Origin: Zasmidium citrigriseum | Lineage: Eukaryota > Ascomycota > Dothideomycetes > Mycosphaerellales > Mycosphaerellaceae | DNA: 64,000 bases | Direction of reading: 5' to 3' | Assembly (NCBI GenBank): GCA_002786025.1 | Contig: NHNW01000015.1 | Location: forward strand, 1-64,000 | Part shown: one piece after another, positions 12,267 to 23,351 of the stretch | How positions within the stretch are numbered: the first letter of the stretch is position 1 | Layout: each line of letters starts with the position of its first letter | Notes under the pieces: generated by a model | Seen by the model: only the letters and a program-made list of their open reading frames with translations | Database searches by the model: none | Told to the model about the DNA's origin: nothing | Translations under genes and position numbers: made by a program

Positions 12267-12818
12267 CTATGAGTCCTCTTTAGAATCCACATTCCCTGGA
12301 CTATCCGCTTCAGCCTTGAACGTCTCATCTTTGGCCATATTCTTAGGATCAAGCTCCGCCCGACAAGCCTTGCAAAACCATCGATCAGGTCCCAACCCAA
12401 GGAGATCCACCACGTGCGAAGCGATTTCGCCCAGCTTCTCCAAAATCGCCCAACTGAGTCCCAGCCCTGCGGCCAAAGACCAGATCCCTCCCACGCTGTA
12501 GGTCAACAGGATCAGCCACGAAGTATCGTCGTCGATTGCTCCGATAAGCTGCGCAACCAAAAGCCCAAGCATGATGAGGCAGTGGAAGAGTATGCTCCCA
12601 TACATGCCTGCTGTCTTCGTCCATTGCGGTATTCCTTCCAATCCACCGATGGTGCCGAGGATGATGCCGCCCAGGATTAGGAGCGGAAAGAGGCTGAGGG
12701 TGAAGGAGACGGTGAAGTAGATTGTATAGGCCGTGATGGTGAGCATCGTTGCCACGATCGAGAGGGCATCTTGGTAGGTTGATGTGAAGGTCATGTCTGG
12801 TTGCGAGTGTGATTTCAT
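12267..12818 (-). CDS. Small multi-pass membrane protein, unknown function
   Basis: A single exon of 183 residues. I see three to four hydrophobic segments: about 18-40, 42-62, 75-95 and 103-125. They are followed by a soluble, charged C-terminus containing CKAC and ending in an acidic Asp/Glu/Ser tail. I do not recognise the family. A TATAAA on the minus strand (12858-12853) lies only 35 bp before the first ATG, so the second ATG (Met9, 12794) may be the true start. The gene lies downstream of RAD16 on the same strand, 440 bp away, with no sign of linkage. Confidence 0.7.
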   Translation of the reverse strand: MKSHSQPDMTFTSTYQDALSIVATMLTITAYTIYFTVSFTLSLFPLLILGGIILGTIGGLEGIPQWTKTAGMYGSILFHCLIMLGLLVAQLIGAIDDDTSWLILLTYSVGGIWSLAAGLGLSWAILEKLGEIASHVVDLLGLGPDRWFCKACRAELDPKNMAKDETFKAEADSPGNVDSKEDS

Positions 12819-13256
12819 CGAGGTGGGAGATTGTTGTGAGCTGCTTCTTTCTTTTATATCACCATGAAGTCCTTTTATTGTATGACTCTTGACGGCTGCG
12901 CCTCATGCTGGATCGACGCTCAGCTCTCGCAGCATGGATTTTGCCCAATCGCAAGAATATCGGATTTGGACATTGTGCCTCAGGCTAACGGCTGACGAAT
13001 GCGCAATATTCAATCCCAGCTCGCTTTGCATCTGTCCTTTTGGCATGCTTGCAGAAAGAAGTAAAAGATTTTCAATCAATTCTCTGGATTCGCGAGCTAT
13101 CCGGATATCTCTAGCTACTGTGAACGCTGCATGAGTCCTTCTCATGGAAAAGCCATGATGTGTCGCCGAGATTGTTGTGCAAGCAATGTCGTGAAGCAAA
13201 GTGTTGACGGCCCCGAGTGGAGGAAAGCCGCATTGTGAACGTCAACCACAAGGATC
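12819..13256. other. Short intergenic region
   Basis: About 440 bp between the RAD16 stop codon and the start of the membrane-protein gene, both minus strand. It holds the TATA element described separately. No gene seen. Confidence 0.5.
12853..12858 (-). promoter_or_regulatory. Probable TATA box of the 12.8-kb membrane-protein gene
   Basis: TATAAA on the minus strand, 35 bp before the first and about 60 bp before the second in-frame ATG of the membrane-protein gene. Its position favours the second ATG as start. Consensus only. Confidence 0.4.
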
Positions 13257-16200
13257 TTAAGTGCCACGGAAGAGGAACTGCATGTCCTCAGGCGTGAGCT
13301 TCTCCATCGCAGCCTTGTCGGAGTTCATGGTGCTGTTGATCATGTTGGCCTTCTTCTCCTGGAGCATGACTATGCGGGATTCGACGCTGTCTTCGATGCA
13401 AAGTCTTGTAACAACACAAGGGCGCTTCTGGCCGATACGATGGCAGCGGTCGGCGGACTGCCACTCCGCAGCTGGATTCCACCACGGATCGACGATGAAG
13501 ACCTGCAAGTAGAAAGTTAGCACATAACTCAGTCTTTGAAAGGGTGGTCTTAACGCACGCGGGACGCCTCAACCAGGTTCAGCGCAACACCTCCAGCCTT
13601 GAGCGAGACGAGGAACACCTCGCAGTCCGGGTTGTTCATGAAATGCTCAATACTCTTCTGACGCTGAGTAGGCCTAGAATAGAAGGTCGGTCAGCACATA
13701 TCTCGGCAGCAATGGAACAAAATCTCGAGCAAGCAGCGGCAACACAACGCCACTATCGAGGCTCAAAGGGCATCGACGACAGCTGCTTGAGTCGGAGAAT
13801 CGATCAAAGCCTTCGGTCTCTGTTCTTCAAGTGCACGGGAGGGAAGGGGGAGTTACTCACGTCATAGATCCATCGAGCATGACAGTGTTGAATCCAGCGC
13901 GGCGCAATCGCCACTCGATGAGCTGAAGCATTGACGTGAACTGCGAGAACACGATTGACTTCAAGGTCTGCTTCTTGGAGCGCAGCTTGTAGAGGTCGTA
14001 CACGAGCATTTCGATCTTGGTGGAGCTGGTCCAATCGTCCATTTTGATTCGGTTGATGATGGATGACTTCTTGACGACCTCCTCGTCTTGTTCGATGTCC
14101 GGCTGGTCGAAGTCGATGGACAGCGGGATGTGGCAGCGAGGGCAATCAGCCTCACCTCCAGTATCTTCCACTGACTGAACATAGTTCTTGACGCAGCTGC
14201 GGCAGAATTCGTGTTTACACTGTGATCGGATGGCCTCCTCAGCCACCTCGTCGCAGATGTTACAAACAAGAACGTTCTGGCCTTGTTGGGCGTGCTTCTT
14301 GAGGATTAGGTCCGGATGGTTCGAGACCTGTCGCATTTGCATGATCAAGCCGAAGATGTTCGCGTAGTTGTTCAACATCACACCCTTTGCAACGTAGCGG
14401 TCGAATTGTCTCGTGGTGTTGGACATGATGCTGGTGGAGAAATCGCGCTCGACCTCACCGAAGAACTCGTTGTGAACAATCACCTCCTTGGGAGGCAGCT
14501 CCATCGAGCTCACATGGTCGCGCTTCATGCGGCGGAGCATGATGCGAGCGGTGATCATGTGAAGTTTGTCCATCGCGGCCGCGCGGTCCTCAGGCTCCTC
14601 GGACTGGGTGAGGGGATTCAACAATTCCTGGTTGAAGACCGAAACGTGCTCGATCCCGCTGTGTTTACAGGTCTTGCACATGTGGTCTTCGTCGAGGGCC
14701 CAATGGAGCATCGAGCAAGGGCACTTCTTGCAGAAGTAATCCGCGAAAGGTCGAACTTCGAGGAAGCGCAGCAACGAGAAGAATTCGCCGATGCGGTTCT
14801 GGACGGGAGTGCCACTGAGACACCATTTGTAGGTCGCTACAGAGAGGTCATGTTAGCAAGTCCAGGCTGACAGACCCATCTCCGTTGTATTGAGCTGTAT
14901 CCAGCTTGCGGAATCCGATTCGTGGCCTCGGAGCCAGCACTTTGCACGGAGATACTCTTCTGGGGATTGGCTTACCTTCGAGAGCGAAGCACGCCTTAGC
15001 CACGCCAGTGGTTCGAGACTTGATACTGTGAGCCTCATCCAGAATGATGCGATGGAAGTGGATGGCGTGGATCGGCGAGTCTTCAACAATGAGGTCTTCT
15101 CCGCGACTCCAGCCTTTCGTCTCCTTACGGTGAAGAGATTCCAGGCTGTTGTAGGAGATCATGATGACGTCGAATCTAGTACGAGAAACGGGGATCGTTA
15201 GCATCTGGCTATCACATGTGATTCACTCCAGTACTTACTTCTTCAAATCCTTCACCTTCATATTCTTGATCTTGCTGTTTTGCCCATGATAGACCAGAAC
15301 GTTGAGCTTTCCGTCAGTATACTCGCCAATCTCAGACGACCACTGCAGGAGAGCGACCGGGGGGACGATGACCAAGGTAGGCTCCTTCTGGGGGTAGTCC
15401 GACATGATGAGCGAGACAGCCTGGATAGTCTTTCCCATGCCCATTTCATCCCCGAGCAAGCCGCCCTTGTACTGAGTCTTCTCCTGCTTGACCATCCAAT
15501 CCAATCCCTGAAGCTGGAATGGCTTGAGCTTGCGATTGATGCTATCAGGTTGCGCAGCTGCCACCGGCTTGATGACTGGAATGTCTTCAAGGTCTTTCCA
15601 CATCGTCTTGATAGAGGGATGGGACTTCTCGAGTTTCTTTCGCTCCTTTTCCTTTCGGCTCATCAGAGCAGTTGCAACGGCATCTTCCACATCGTCACCA
15701 ATATTCAGGGCCTCAGTACCACTGATATTGCCATGGCGACGGCCAACACGACCAGAGATCGCACGTCGACCGCCTCGCGGACGCCGAACAAGACCCCTAG
15801 AGGGCGTGGTGGACGGTCGAACAGAGGCCAAGGGGACGTCAGACTCCGTGTCACTAACACCAGTTGAGACTGCCTCTTCAGTGTCCTCGACAACAAACTC
15901 GTCCTCACTGCCGTCATCATCTTGATCGATCCCCGACATATCACTGTCCTCGATCTTGAGCTTACTGCCGATTGAGCGGCGTGCATTTGCGCTGGCTGTG
16001 CGAGATGGGACCTTTGCCTTGCCACGAGATGGTATAACCGCCGGAGCCTTGCCTTTGCCCTTGGCTTTGGCAGCTGATTGCTTTAGCGGCACTGAGTCGA
16101 GCGAAGTGACAGATTCAGGCTCACTGAGCTGGCTCTCGTCTTCCGAGTCGGCGATGGTCAATTTGGCTCGCTTCTTCGCCGGCGCAGCGCCAGCTTGCGT

Positions 16201-16835
16201 ATATTCCTCCTCTTGAAGCCGTAGAGCCAGAGCTTCGTCGTCCTCGCCTTCATCGGAATCGTCAATCTGAAGCACATGCTGACCAAGAGTAGAGCGCTTC
16301 CGCTTTGAAGCCGAAGCAGCGCCTCGAATCGAAGTAGCAGGTGTGGTCCCAGGAGTTTCGTATTCGACTGAGGAGTCGCGCGAGGTGTTGGCGATTGAAG
16401 AGAGCGATGAGTCTGTGGGACTGTTGGATTTGCCCTTTGAAGACGAAGCTTTGGAGCCGGATGGCATCTCGAATGAGGTACGGGCCATGGCGTCGACTGA
16501 TGGCAGCGCAACGCCCTTAACGATGCGTCTCGAATTTGAAGTGGTCGGCCGAACCACTATCTCGTCGTCTGAGTCGCTGCCGGCGTCTGTAGATTCGGGG
16601 ATGGTCGACGTTGCTCTACGCTTTGGAGTGGCAACTCGGCTGCCTCGACTTAGTCGTCCACTGCGTGAGGAGGCTCTACTGTCGGCGACAGTGATTTCGT
16701 CGGCTATCTTGACGTCAGCATACTATCGCACAGTTTTTCAATCATAGGCAGTGAAAAATAATCTATGAGGTTGAAGAAAGGCTAGAGCATACATGTCGCA
16801 GTGCGCCCTGCAGCGGACCGTCTCGGCCTGGCCAT
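13257..16835 (-). CDS. RAD16: SWI2/SNF2 RING ATPase Rad16 (nucleotide excision repair)
   Basis: Rad16 works with Rad7 in global-genome nucleotide excision repair. The main exons are about 16722-15239, 15175-14976, 14836-13861, 13673-13559 and 13502-13257. Their introns (63, 139, 187 and 56 bp) have GT-AG ends and all close in frame. Visible motifs are Walker A (GDEMGMGKT), the DEAH box (ILDEAHSIK), [12 protein letters not shown], a CKKCPC/CKTCKH zinc site, a RING finger between the helicase halves (CNICDE...CRSC...CPRC) and motif VI ([12 protein letters not shown]). The N-terminal 250 residues are acidic, Ser-rich and basic patches, as in the family. Length is about 1,020 residues against 790 in yeast. 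A likely first exon starts at 16835 ([14 protein letters not shown]), but its GT donor at 16792 leaves the phase one base off, so the extreme 5' end is unresolved. Confidence 0.93.
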
Positions 16836-17905
16836 AACGGACTGAGTTGTCTTGACACAGTCTGCTCTTGCAGATGCTTTTCGCCGACAGACAGATGACT
16901 GTCTCGTGAAAAGAGATGATTTGGATGAGAGGCAAAAGTAGAGACTCACAGGCAAAGGTTGCAGATGTCAGAGTGTCCAAGCGCGTGGTGGAGGCGTTAG
17001 TGCATCGATTCGGCCGGGGGATCATGCAGGGGTCCCAGATTGCCGAGATCTCTTTGCCACCCGCGCGTTGATGAGAGCGCGAATGTTCTGCGGTGGAGGT
17101 TGATTGGTTTGTCGTCGTCGTTGGTCTCGAGGTGTACGAACCATAAGACGGATAGGTGTCCGCAGATGCAAGTGTGAAGGCGTGAAGGAGTCTTGAAAAG
17201 GCAACTTCGCATTCGCTCAACTTTCCTTTCACCCCTCCACCCTCGGCAGAACGCGACGCGTGCTAGGCAGCAGACGCGTAAAGTGCTCGCGTGAATATCT
17301 CTACCGCACGTGAGCTGCACCTTCGTCCCAACTTGTCTCACGAAAAATCTACCAAAGAACAAGATATCTGACGAACTTGTTGATTCAAGTGTGAAAAGAA
17401 TACAGGCATTACCTTGCGGTGGACATTGCCTCTCAATTCCGGCTCATTCTCCTGCCAATTCCATCAAAGCCAATCGAGAGGACCAACTTTGACAGTGCAA
17501 TATCTACTTCAATCTAGGGAGATCCAGAGCGATATCATCGAACCGAGACAACATCTCAGAGTCCACCGAAAGCTGTTTCGAATGACAATCTGCAGAGCTT
17601 ATAAGGCCGAATCCAAGGCATCGTCTAAGGCGATGAGGCAGAGACGGACCAAGCAAGATCACATGCGAGTCTTAGTCGACGGCATCAAGTCTGAACTTAC
17701 ATTTGAAGCTACTCCGAGGCGGCGATCTAACGCTATATCCGATCTCACCTAGAAAGGATGGAGGCATGCGCAGTTGTTCGTAGGTATTGCCCTGTCGAGC
17801 TTGGTCCGTCCCGGTCATGTTTGCGTTCCTCACTAAGATCTATGCAGGAGACCCCCAGACTCTATACGAGTCCCTTGAATGATTGTATGCCTCCTTCCTG
17901 CACAC
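16836..17905. other. Intergenic region upstream of RAD16
   Basis: About 1.1 kb between the RAD16 5' end and the 3' end of the Cys-rich secreted-peptide gene. The part nearest 16836 should hold the RAD16 promoter. No convincing coding frame. Confidence 0.5.
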
Positions 17906-18324
17906 TCAATAGCAATTCTACTCCCATCACATTAGCCACATCCTTCAACCCATGAGCCCTTGAGCCCTTGAATCTTGAGAATAAGTCCACATACCTGTCT
18001 TCCATTCGGACAGCACGCCTTGCCTCCCGTAGAAGAGATGTAGCAGCGGTTATTCGGCGGACAGCAGACTTCTGGATTGTAGCTGTGGCAACAGGCGCAG
18101 CACTTCTGTCCGTCGAAGCAGGCAAATGATCCGTCTGGGCAAGGGATGCCGTTTACGGGTTCGTCGGGGGAGTCGACGCCATGTTGACGGCGGGAGAGTC
18201 CGGTGGGCGCTGGGTCCTCTGGCGGTGGGGCAGCGATTTGCGTGATGGGGGAGGGGTCTTCGCTTTTAATGGTAGAGGCCGTTGACGTTAGGACTAGGCC
18301 GAGGAGAAGGAGGAAGTAATGCAT
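17906..18324 (-). CDS. Small secreted 12-cysteine protein
   Basis: Exon 1 is 18324-17995. A 77-bp intron (GTATGT donor, GCTAAT branch, GAGTAG acceptor) leads to a 12-base last exon, 17917-17906, that adds Asn-Cys-Tyr and a stop, for 113 residues in total. The N-terminus is a clear signal peptide (MHYFLLLLGLVLTSTAS). A Pro-rich pro-region then ends in a dibasic site (LSRRQ) suited to Kex2 cleavage, followed by a Cys-rich domain with paired cysteines (KCCACC, EVCC, KACC). The spliced form has 12 cysteines in the mature part. Reading through the intron would give 13, which supports the splice. Function is unknown: the size, secretion and cysteine density are those of apoplastic effectors or antimicrobial peptides. 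It heads a run of secreted-protein genes. Confidence 0.7.
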
Positions 18325-18916
18325 TTTTGTTGATGGCTGATCGTTTGGAGGTCAAGAGGTGTGCTGAAGTTGTTGCGGATCAGATTGGCTTGAAGTCGGA
18401 TGTTCGTTGTTGGTTTCGAGGTCGAACAATGTGATATGTCTCCCGAGATTCTTGCCACCACATGCCATTGCATCGTGGCGTCTGTAGCCCGATGTAACGC
18501 TTCCCAGTCTTTGGACGCTGCTCAACCTTATGGCCACCCAATGGGTCCACGTGGGTGCAGTTTCGGTTTTAAAAACATGTTCTGTGATTTCTGGTCCAAT
18601 CCAGACGTGCATTTCTATCAAGCCGGCTAAGCTATACAGACAAGCTAACGCGCCAAGGGACCGATCATTGCCGTATGCTGAGCTTTTAAGCTAGCTTTCG
18701 TAGATGGTCTTTCTCAACGCAGGAGCTCTATAGCGCGAGGCTTCACATGAAGAACGTGCTGTGAGCTACTCGTCCGGTGTTGTTCTGGCAGAACGGAATG
18801 TAACCCAAGCCGGGGCCAGCGAGCCGCATGCTCGAAAACCCTATAAGGAGATGTTGCCATACTGAACCCAGCCATGGTGTTCGTTCCCTGACTGCTTAGC
18901 ACCGTCAGTCCTCAAG
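18325..18916. promoter_or_regulatory. Divergent promoter, Cys-rich peptide / lysozyme
   Basis: A 592-bp region between two divergent secreted-protein starts. A TATAAG at 18842-18847 lies 75 bp before the lysozyme ATG. The shared space makes co-regulation possible. No gene seen. Confidence 0.4.
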
Positions 18917-19558
18917 ATGCGATTGAACATTCTAATCTCCTCGTTGGGCCTCTTTGCCCTGAGTCTTGCACAGTGTCCCATCAATGACGCGGCGACAGAC
19001 CTCATTCTGAGTTACGAGAAATTCGTCCCAAATCCATACGACGACGGATACGGATACTGGACTGTCGGATATGGCCACAGAGTATGTGCTGTACGACCGT
19101 AAGCAAGATAACATCAACTGACGATGACATCCAGTGCGTGCCGAATGATTCTTCCTGCCAGAACGTCGCCTGGCCAGTCACCGAAGCTCAAGCCCGTTCT
19201 ATCTTCGCTCAGGACGTTGCTGTCAGTGCAGTTCACATGTAACGATCTGTCCTTTTGCTGACGGCTCGAGCAGAGGTTCGAGACCTGCCTTTCCAATGCC
19301 CTCCACATATGCCTATTGCCCAATCAATATGGCGCATTGGTCTCGTGGGTTTTCAACTCTGGGTGCGGCAACATGGCTGACCGGAGACTTATCCGCCGCA
19401 TGAATGATCCGAAGGAGAATGTAGCCCAGGTGGCTCAAGAGGAACTGCCTCGTTGGAAGAAATCGGGAGGCCAGGTCTCGCAGGGGCTTGTGGACCGGCG
19501 CAACAAGGAGATCAAGCTCTTCAATACGCCCAGCACCGGCGCGGGCAACTGCTGCTGA
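18917..19558 (+). CDS. Secreted GH24 (phage T4-type) lysozyme
   Basis: Three exons, 18917-19081, 19135-19221 and 19274-19558, with introns of 53 and 52 bp, give 178 residues. GH24 enzymes cleave the beta-1,4 bond between N-acetylmuramic acid and N-acetylglucosamine of bacterial peptidoglycan. A signal peptide (MRLNILISSLGLFALSLA) precedes the mature protein. The T4 lysozyme catalytic set is present in order: Glu34 (SYEKF), Asp42/Asp43 (PYDDGYG) and Thr49 (YWTVGYGH). Joining exon 1 to exon 2 restores GYGHRCVPND. The C-terminal VSWVFNSGCGN region matches the family, and the protein ends in a di-cysteine. Fungal GH24 genes are generally thought to be of bacterial or phage origin. The introns and signal peptide show full domestication. 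Confidence 0.93.
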
Positions 19559-20451
19559 AGTTGACCACAAGATCATCCCAAATCGAAGGCCCATCATCAG
19601 ACCATTTGCTCCTGTTGCCTCTTGCACGATGTTAGGCCCGCCATCATAGGCTTCTGTCATCTTACCAGCAGTTCCGTCCAATGCGGGCTGATTTTGGTGC
19701 CGACTAGATGCAAACCTGTGCATTCAGAGAGCATTTGCTCTCCGGCATCTTCTTTCCATTGACATCCGATCTCCTGCGGGACGTTCGGGGGCCTGAACTT
19801 CTGTTTCAGCTTCTCGCGAGCGCTGTCATCCGACATCATCGGCGGCGTTCAATCTTCGTGATTCAGTGATTCATGGTTTTGCAGGACCTGCCCTAATAAC
19901 CATTCTCCGGCGACTCGAAGGAGTGCAGTCGACCATAAGCCTGAGCATCAACATGGTGTCTTCAGCACTAATGAAGATGGTGTAGGGCAAGCTGACTCTC
20001 AATGCTGGCATGTGCTGTCGAACCTTCGGCAAGAGATGTAATTTCCTGACGTCGTTCGAGATCCAGTGAAGTCTCCCCGGCGGCTTGGCGAACTACCCAG
20101 CCTCCTCGGCTCGGTACGGAGAAGTGACCGACGCTCTTTCTCACTCTCACGCCCTCCTTCATTCCAAAAAGTAATGGATATTAAATGATCTGAGCCAGGA
20201 TACCAATAGCCAGCGAGACCGAAACGCCAGTAATAATAATGACCTGCGACATGTGAGAAGGTTCAGTCCATCCAGCTTCTCCCGAAGTGGCAAGAGACGG
20301 GACAGACGATGCAATGGCCCTTCCCCCGCTCGAACAGTAGTGCACTTAAAGGCGGAACGGTGCTCTTCTTTCTTGTCACCTGTATTGGACTATACAGTAG
20401 GCATCATCATCTCTTGGATTTTGAGGAGAGCGTTGCTAAGCTGAATCAGCC
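19559..20451. other. Intergenic region, lysozyme to PI-PLC
   Basis: About 890 bp between two plus-strand secreted-protein genes. It contains the lysozyme 3' region and the PI-PLC promoter. Only short frames without motifs. Nothing else seen. Confidence 0.5.
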
Positions 20452-21651
20452 ATGAAGATACAATCTCTCCTACCCATAGTCGCCACCCGTAAGTTCGCAG
20501 CCATGTTTTGTTTACGCGTTTACTGATGCTGTACAGATGGCTTCTTGGTATCTGCCAAGTTTTGGGGCCATGGCCATGGCAAGGCAGACCAACTTCGAAT
20601 GAACCAAATTCAAGTCGTTGGCACGCACAATTCCTATCACCGCGAGATCTCCATGGACGAGCGAACGATCTTTGAAAAATACGTTCCTTCGCCGGAGAAC
20701 TACTACTACTCACACTCGAAATGGACAGACCAGCTCAATCACCAATCTGTTCGTTCATTCGAGATTGATCTACACTCGGATACTAAGGGTGGTCTATACG
20801 CCTTCCCATTGATCTGGAAACTGTCGAATCTAACCAACGAGACGGCACCATTCCATGACCCAAACATGTACAAACCAGGCCTTAAAGTCTTCCATATCAC
20901 AGACGTGGACACTAACGCCATCTGCCACACTTTCATCGAATGCTTGCAGCAGCTCAAAGCCTGGTCCGACAAACATCCTCACCACCTCCCTCTCACCTTC
21001 GACCTGGAACTCAAGAACGACGCCCTAGGCTGTGCTCTAGGAGGCGTCTGCGCCGAAGAAGCAAAGAACTGGACCCTCTCCCGCATCCTCGAAGTCGACC
21101 GCGAGATCCGCTCCGTTCTGCCCGCGAAGAAGCTCATCGTCCCAGATGACATCCGCAAACCAGGCCTTACACTCGAGGAATCTGTCCTCAAGCACGGCTG
21201 GCCGACCCTAAAAGAAGCTCGTGGGAAGTTCATGTTCTACTTCGACAACGATCCCGATTCAGACATCCAGCTTCGTCAACAGTACCGCGCCAATGGCCAT
21301 GAGTCTCTACAGAACCGCACGGTTTTCACGAATGCCATCGAGGGCGATGCTGATTGTGCGTTCATCAAGCATAACTCGCCTGATGTGAAGAACATCCAAC
21401 GGCTGGTCAAGAAGGGGTATTTCGTTCGCACGAGAGCTGATGAGCCCATCACCACGATCCTGGAAAGAAACATAACGATGCGGGAGCAGGCGTTCGAGAG
21501 TGCGGCGCATGTCGTTAGTACAGACTATCCGCAATACGGCATGTCTGCCAGGTGGGACAGGGACTATGCAGTGCAGCTGGAGGGCGCGAAGATTGCGAGG
21601 TGTAACCCCGTGAATGCACCCAAGTGGTGCCGAGATAGCATGTTGCGGTAG
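20452..21651 (+). CDS. Secreted Ca2+-dependent phosphoinositide phospholipase C
   Basis: A 37-base first exon (20452-20488) and a 48-bp intron (GTAAGT donor, ACTGATG branch, TACAG acceptor) precede exon 20537-21651, for 383 residues. It belongs to the PLC-like TIM-barrel phosphodiesterases of the Ca2+-dependent PI-PLC type found in fungi and bacteria. Visible features are the catalytic His in QVVGTHNSYH, the metal/acid region RSFEIDLHSD, a second His region (VFHITDVD) and LPLTFDLELKND. Residues 1-19 form a plausible signal peptide. It would cleave glycosylphosphoinositides or phosphatidylinositol outside the cell. Its 3' end faces the 3' end of the glycosidase gene 117 bp away. The substrate is inferred from family only. 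Confidence 0.88.
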
Positions 21652-21768
21652 TCCTGCGGGTGCGAGTCGATGAATGACGATGCATATGGCACGTATGTGC
21701 GTCTTTTGGTAGCTAATGACATCCACTAGGGTCCATAATGAAGCAAAGAGACCCAAGATATGACTACT

Positions 21769-23351
21769 CTACTGAATCGCATAACCCAGCAGATACTCCG
21801 TGTTGTACCCCTCGCAGTTGGATGCCGTCGACACCATATGGTCACCAGATTGAGGGTTATAGCACCGATACAGCGGCACAGAACCTCCAACCTGGCTCGT
21901 GTATGCGTACCCAACAGGTCCCCAAGGGAACTGCCCCTCGCAATTCGGATCCGTGCTGAGCATAGAGTGCTCCCCGACCTTGCATTCGTACAACATCTGC
22001 GTACCATCAGCTGGATCGCGGAGGAGACGCCAGCTCGCCTCGCCGTTGAAACCAGGAGGAAGATTGCGAGTCGAGGCAACGTGGCCGCGAGAGGGGTTGT
22101 AGCCGCGGGTTAGGAGGATGTAAGGGAGGTATTCAAACCCACAGTTCAACTGAGGTGGATTGATATCGTTCCTATTCGCGAGTGCCCAGGTCGACCAAGA
22201 GGGTTTGGCAGAGCTATCTTGCCTCCTGAGTCCGAGCTGAAGACCGCCTTCGTTGGGATTGTCGACCATGCGGTGATAGATGTAGTTCTCGACATTTGGC
22301 GTTCCGAGGATGTTGCGGAAGGTTTGGCAAAGGGCGGTGTTCTGGGCGTCTTCACTAGATTGGGAGCCTGAGTTGATGCCATTTTCGGTGAATTGGACTG
22401 TCCAGGCGTGTGGGTTGTTGGGGAATGTTTGGCGGAGCCAACCGACGAGTACACCGACGTTGCCGAAGGTTACTTTTGGGTAGTCGTCTGCTGAGAAGGC
22501 TGGGCTGAAGAGGTTGGGTGGATAGGGGTGGAAGGCGACTCGCCATTGACGGCCTCCAGCTCTATCGGCCAGACCTCTGATGACGGTTTGGCCGGAAAGC
22601 ATACCGTTCTCGGGGTGGTCGTAGGTCTCGCTGCCGAAGAACTGGTCTAGGGAAGTGAAGACTTTGGCGGTGGATTGCTCAGCCATGATGCGGTCGTAGG
22701 CGTTGTTGTAGTTGGCAGCAATCTGGTTGAGCCAGTCGTCCTTGTCACAGGGAGTACCTTGGCCACAGCCGATATCGAACCAGTCATTGCTGCCGACTTC
22801 GTTGTCGATGACCTAGACATCTTGTCAGTGGCTGGGTATATTTGCATTCGGTATTCCCCTACAAAGTCTGCAATTCGACCAACGCCATTCATGCCATTGT
22901 ATCGCTGGGCAAGCATGCCTGCAAACCGACCATAGTTGCCAGAGTCATCCGGGATACAAAAGATCTCGAAGCCTGCAGCGGCTGGAGTACATGGACGACT
23001 CCCTCGCGCCCAAGCAGGTGTTCCATAGACAATGGCTGTCACAACGAGTCCTCGAGCCGTCCAGCCTTGAATAGCCTGCTCGGTGCCTGCGTCAATGACG
23101 AAGCAATGGCCATCGTATTCGACTTCGTTGCTGGCACATGGAGGCCCCTTCAAGTTTGGTTCCCACGTCGACCAGACCAAGTTCATGGACACGCCTCCTG
23201 CGTTGTTGCCAGAGATCTCATCTTGATTGGGCCAGAAGTCAGGCTGAATGCCTTTGATGTGGTAGTTGGACCTTGTCGGGTATGGAAGTTGTGCTGCGAC
23301 TTGTAGGGAGAAGACGGCCAGCAACGACCCAAGAAGGCGTAGCCCAGCCAT
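21769..23351 (-). CDS. Secreted clan-A-like glycoside hydrolase (DUF5722-like) with C-terminal repeats
   Basis: Exons 23351-22863 and 22812-21769, with a 50-bp intron joined in phase 0, give 510 residues. The N-terminus is a signal peptide ([21 protein letters not shown]). The body looks like a (beta/alpha)8 glycosidase. Glu168 in [12 protein letters not shown], just after the splice, fits the clan-A acid/base NE motif. Glu306 in FTENGINSG fits the nucleophile. The last ~110 residues carry two repeats of the [19 protein letters not shown]...GY type, resembling DUF5648-like carbohydrate-associated repeats. Family names are from memory of motifs, and the substrate is unknown. It lies beside the secreted PI-PLC and lysozyme genes. 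Confidence 0.8.
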
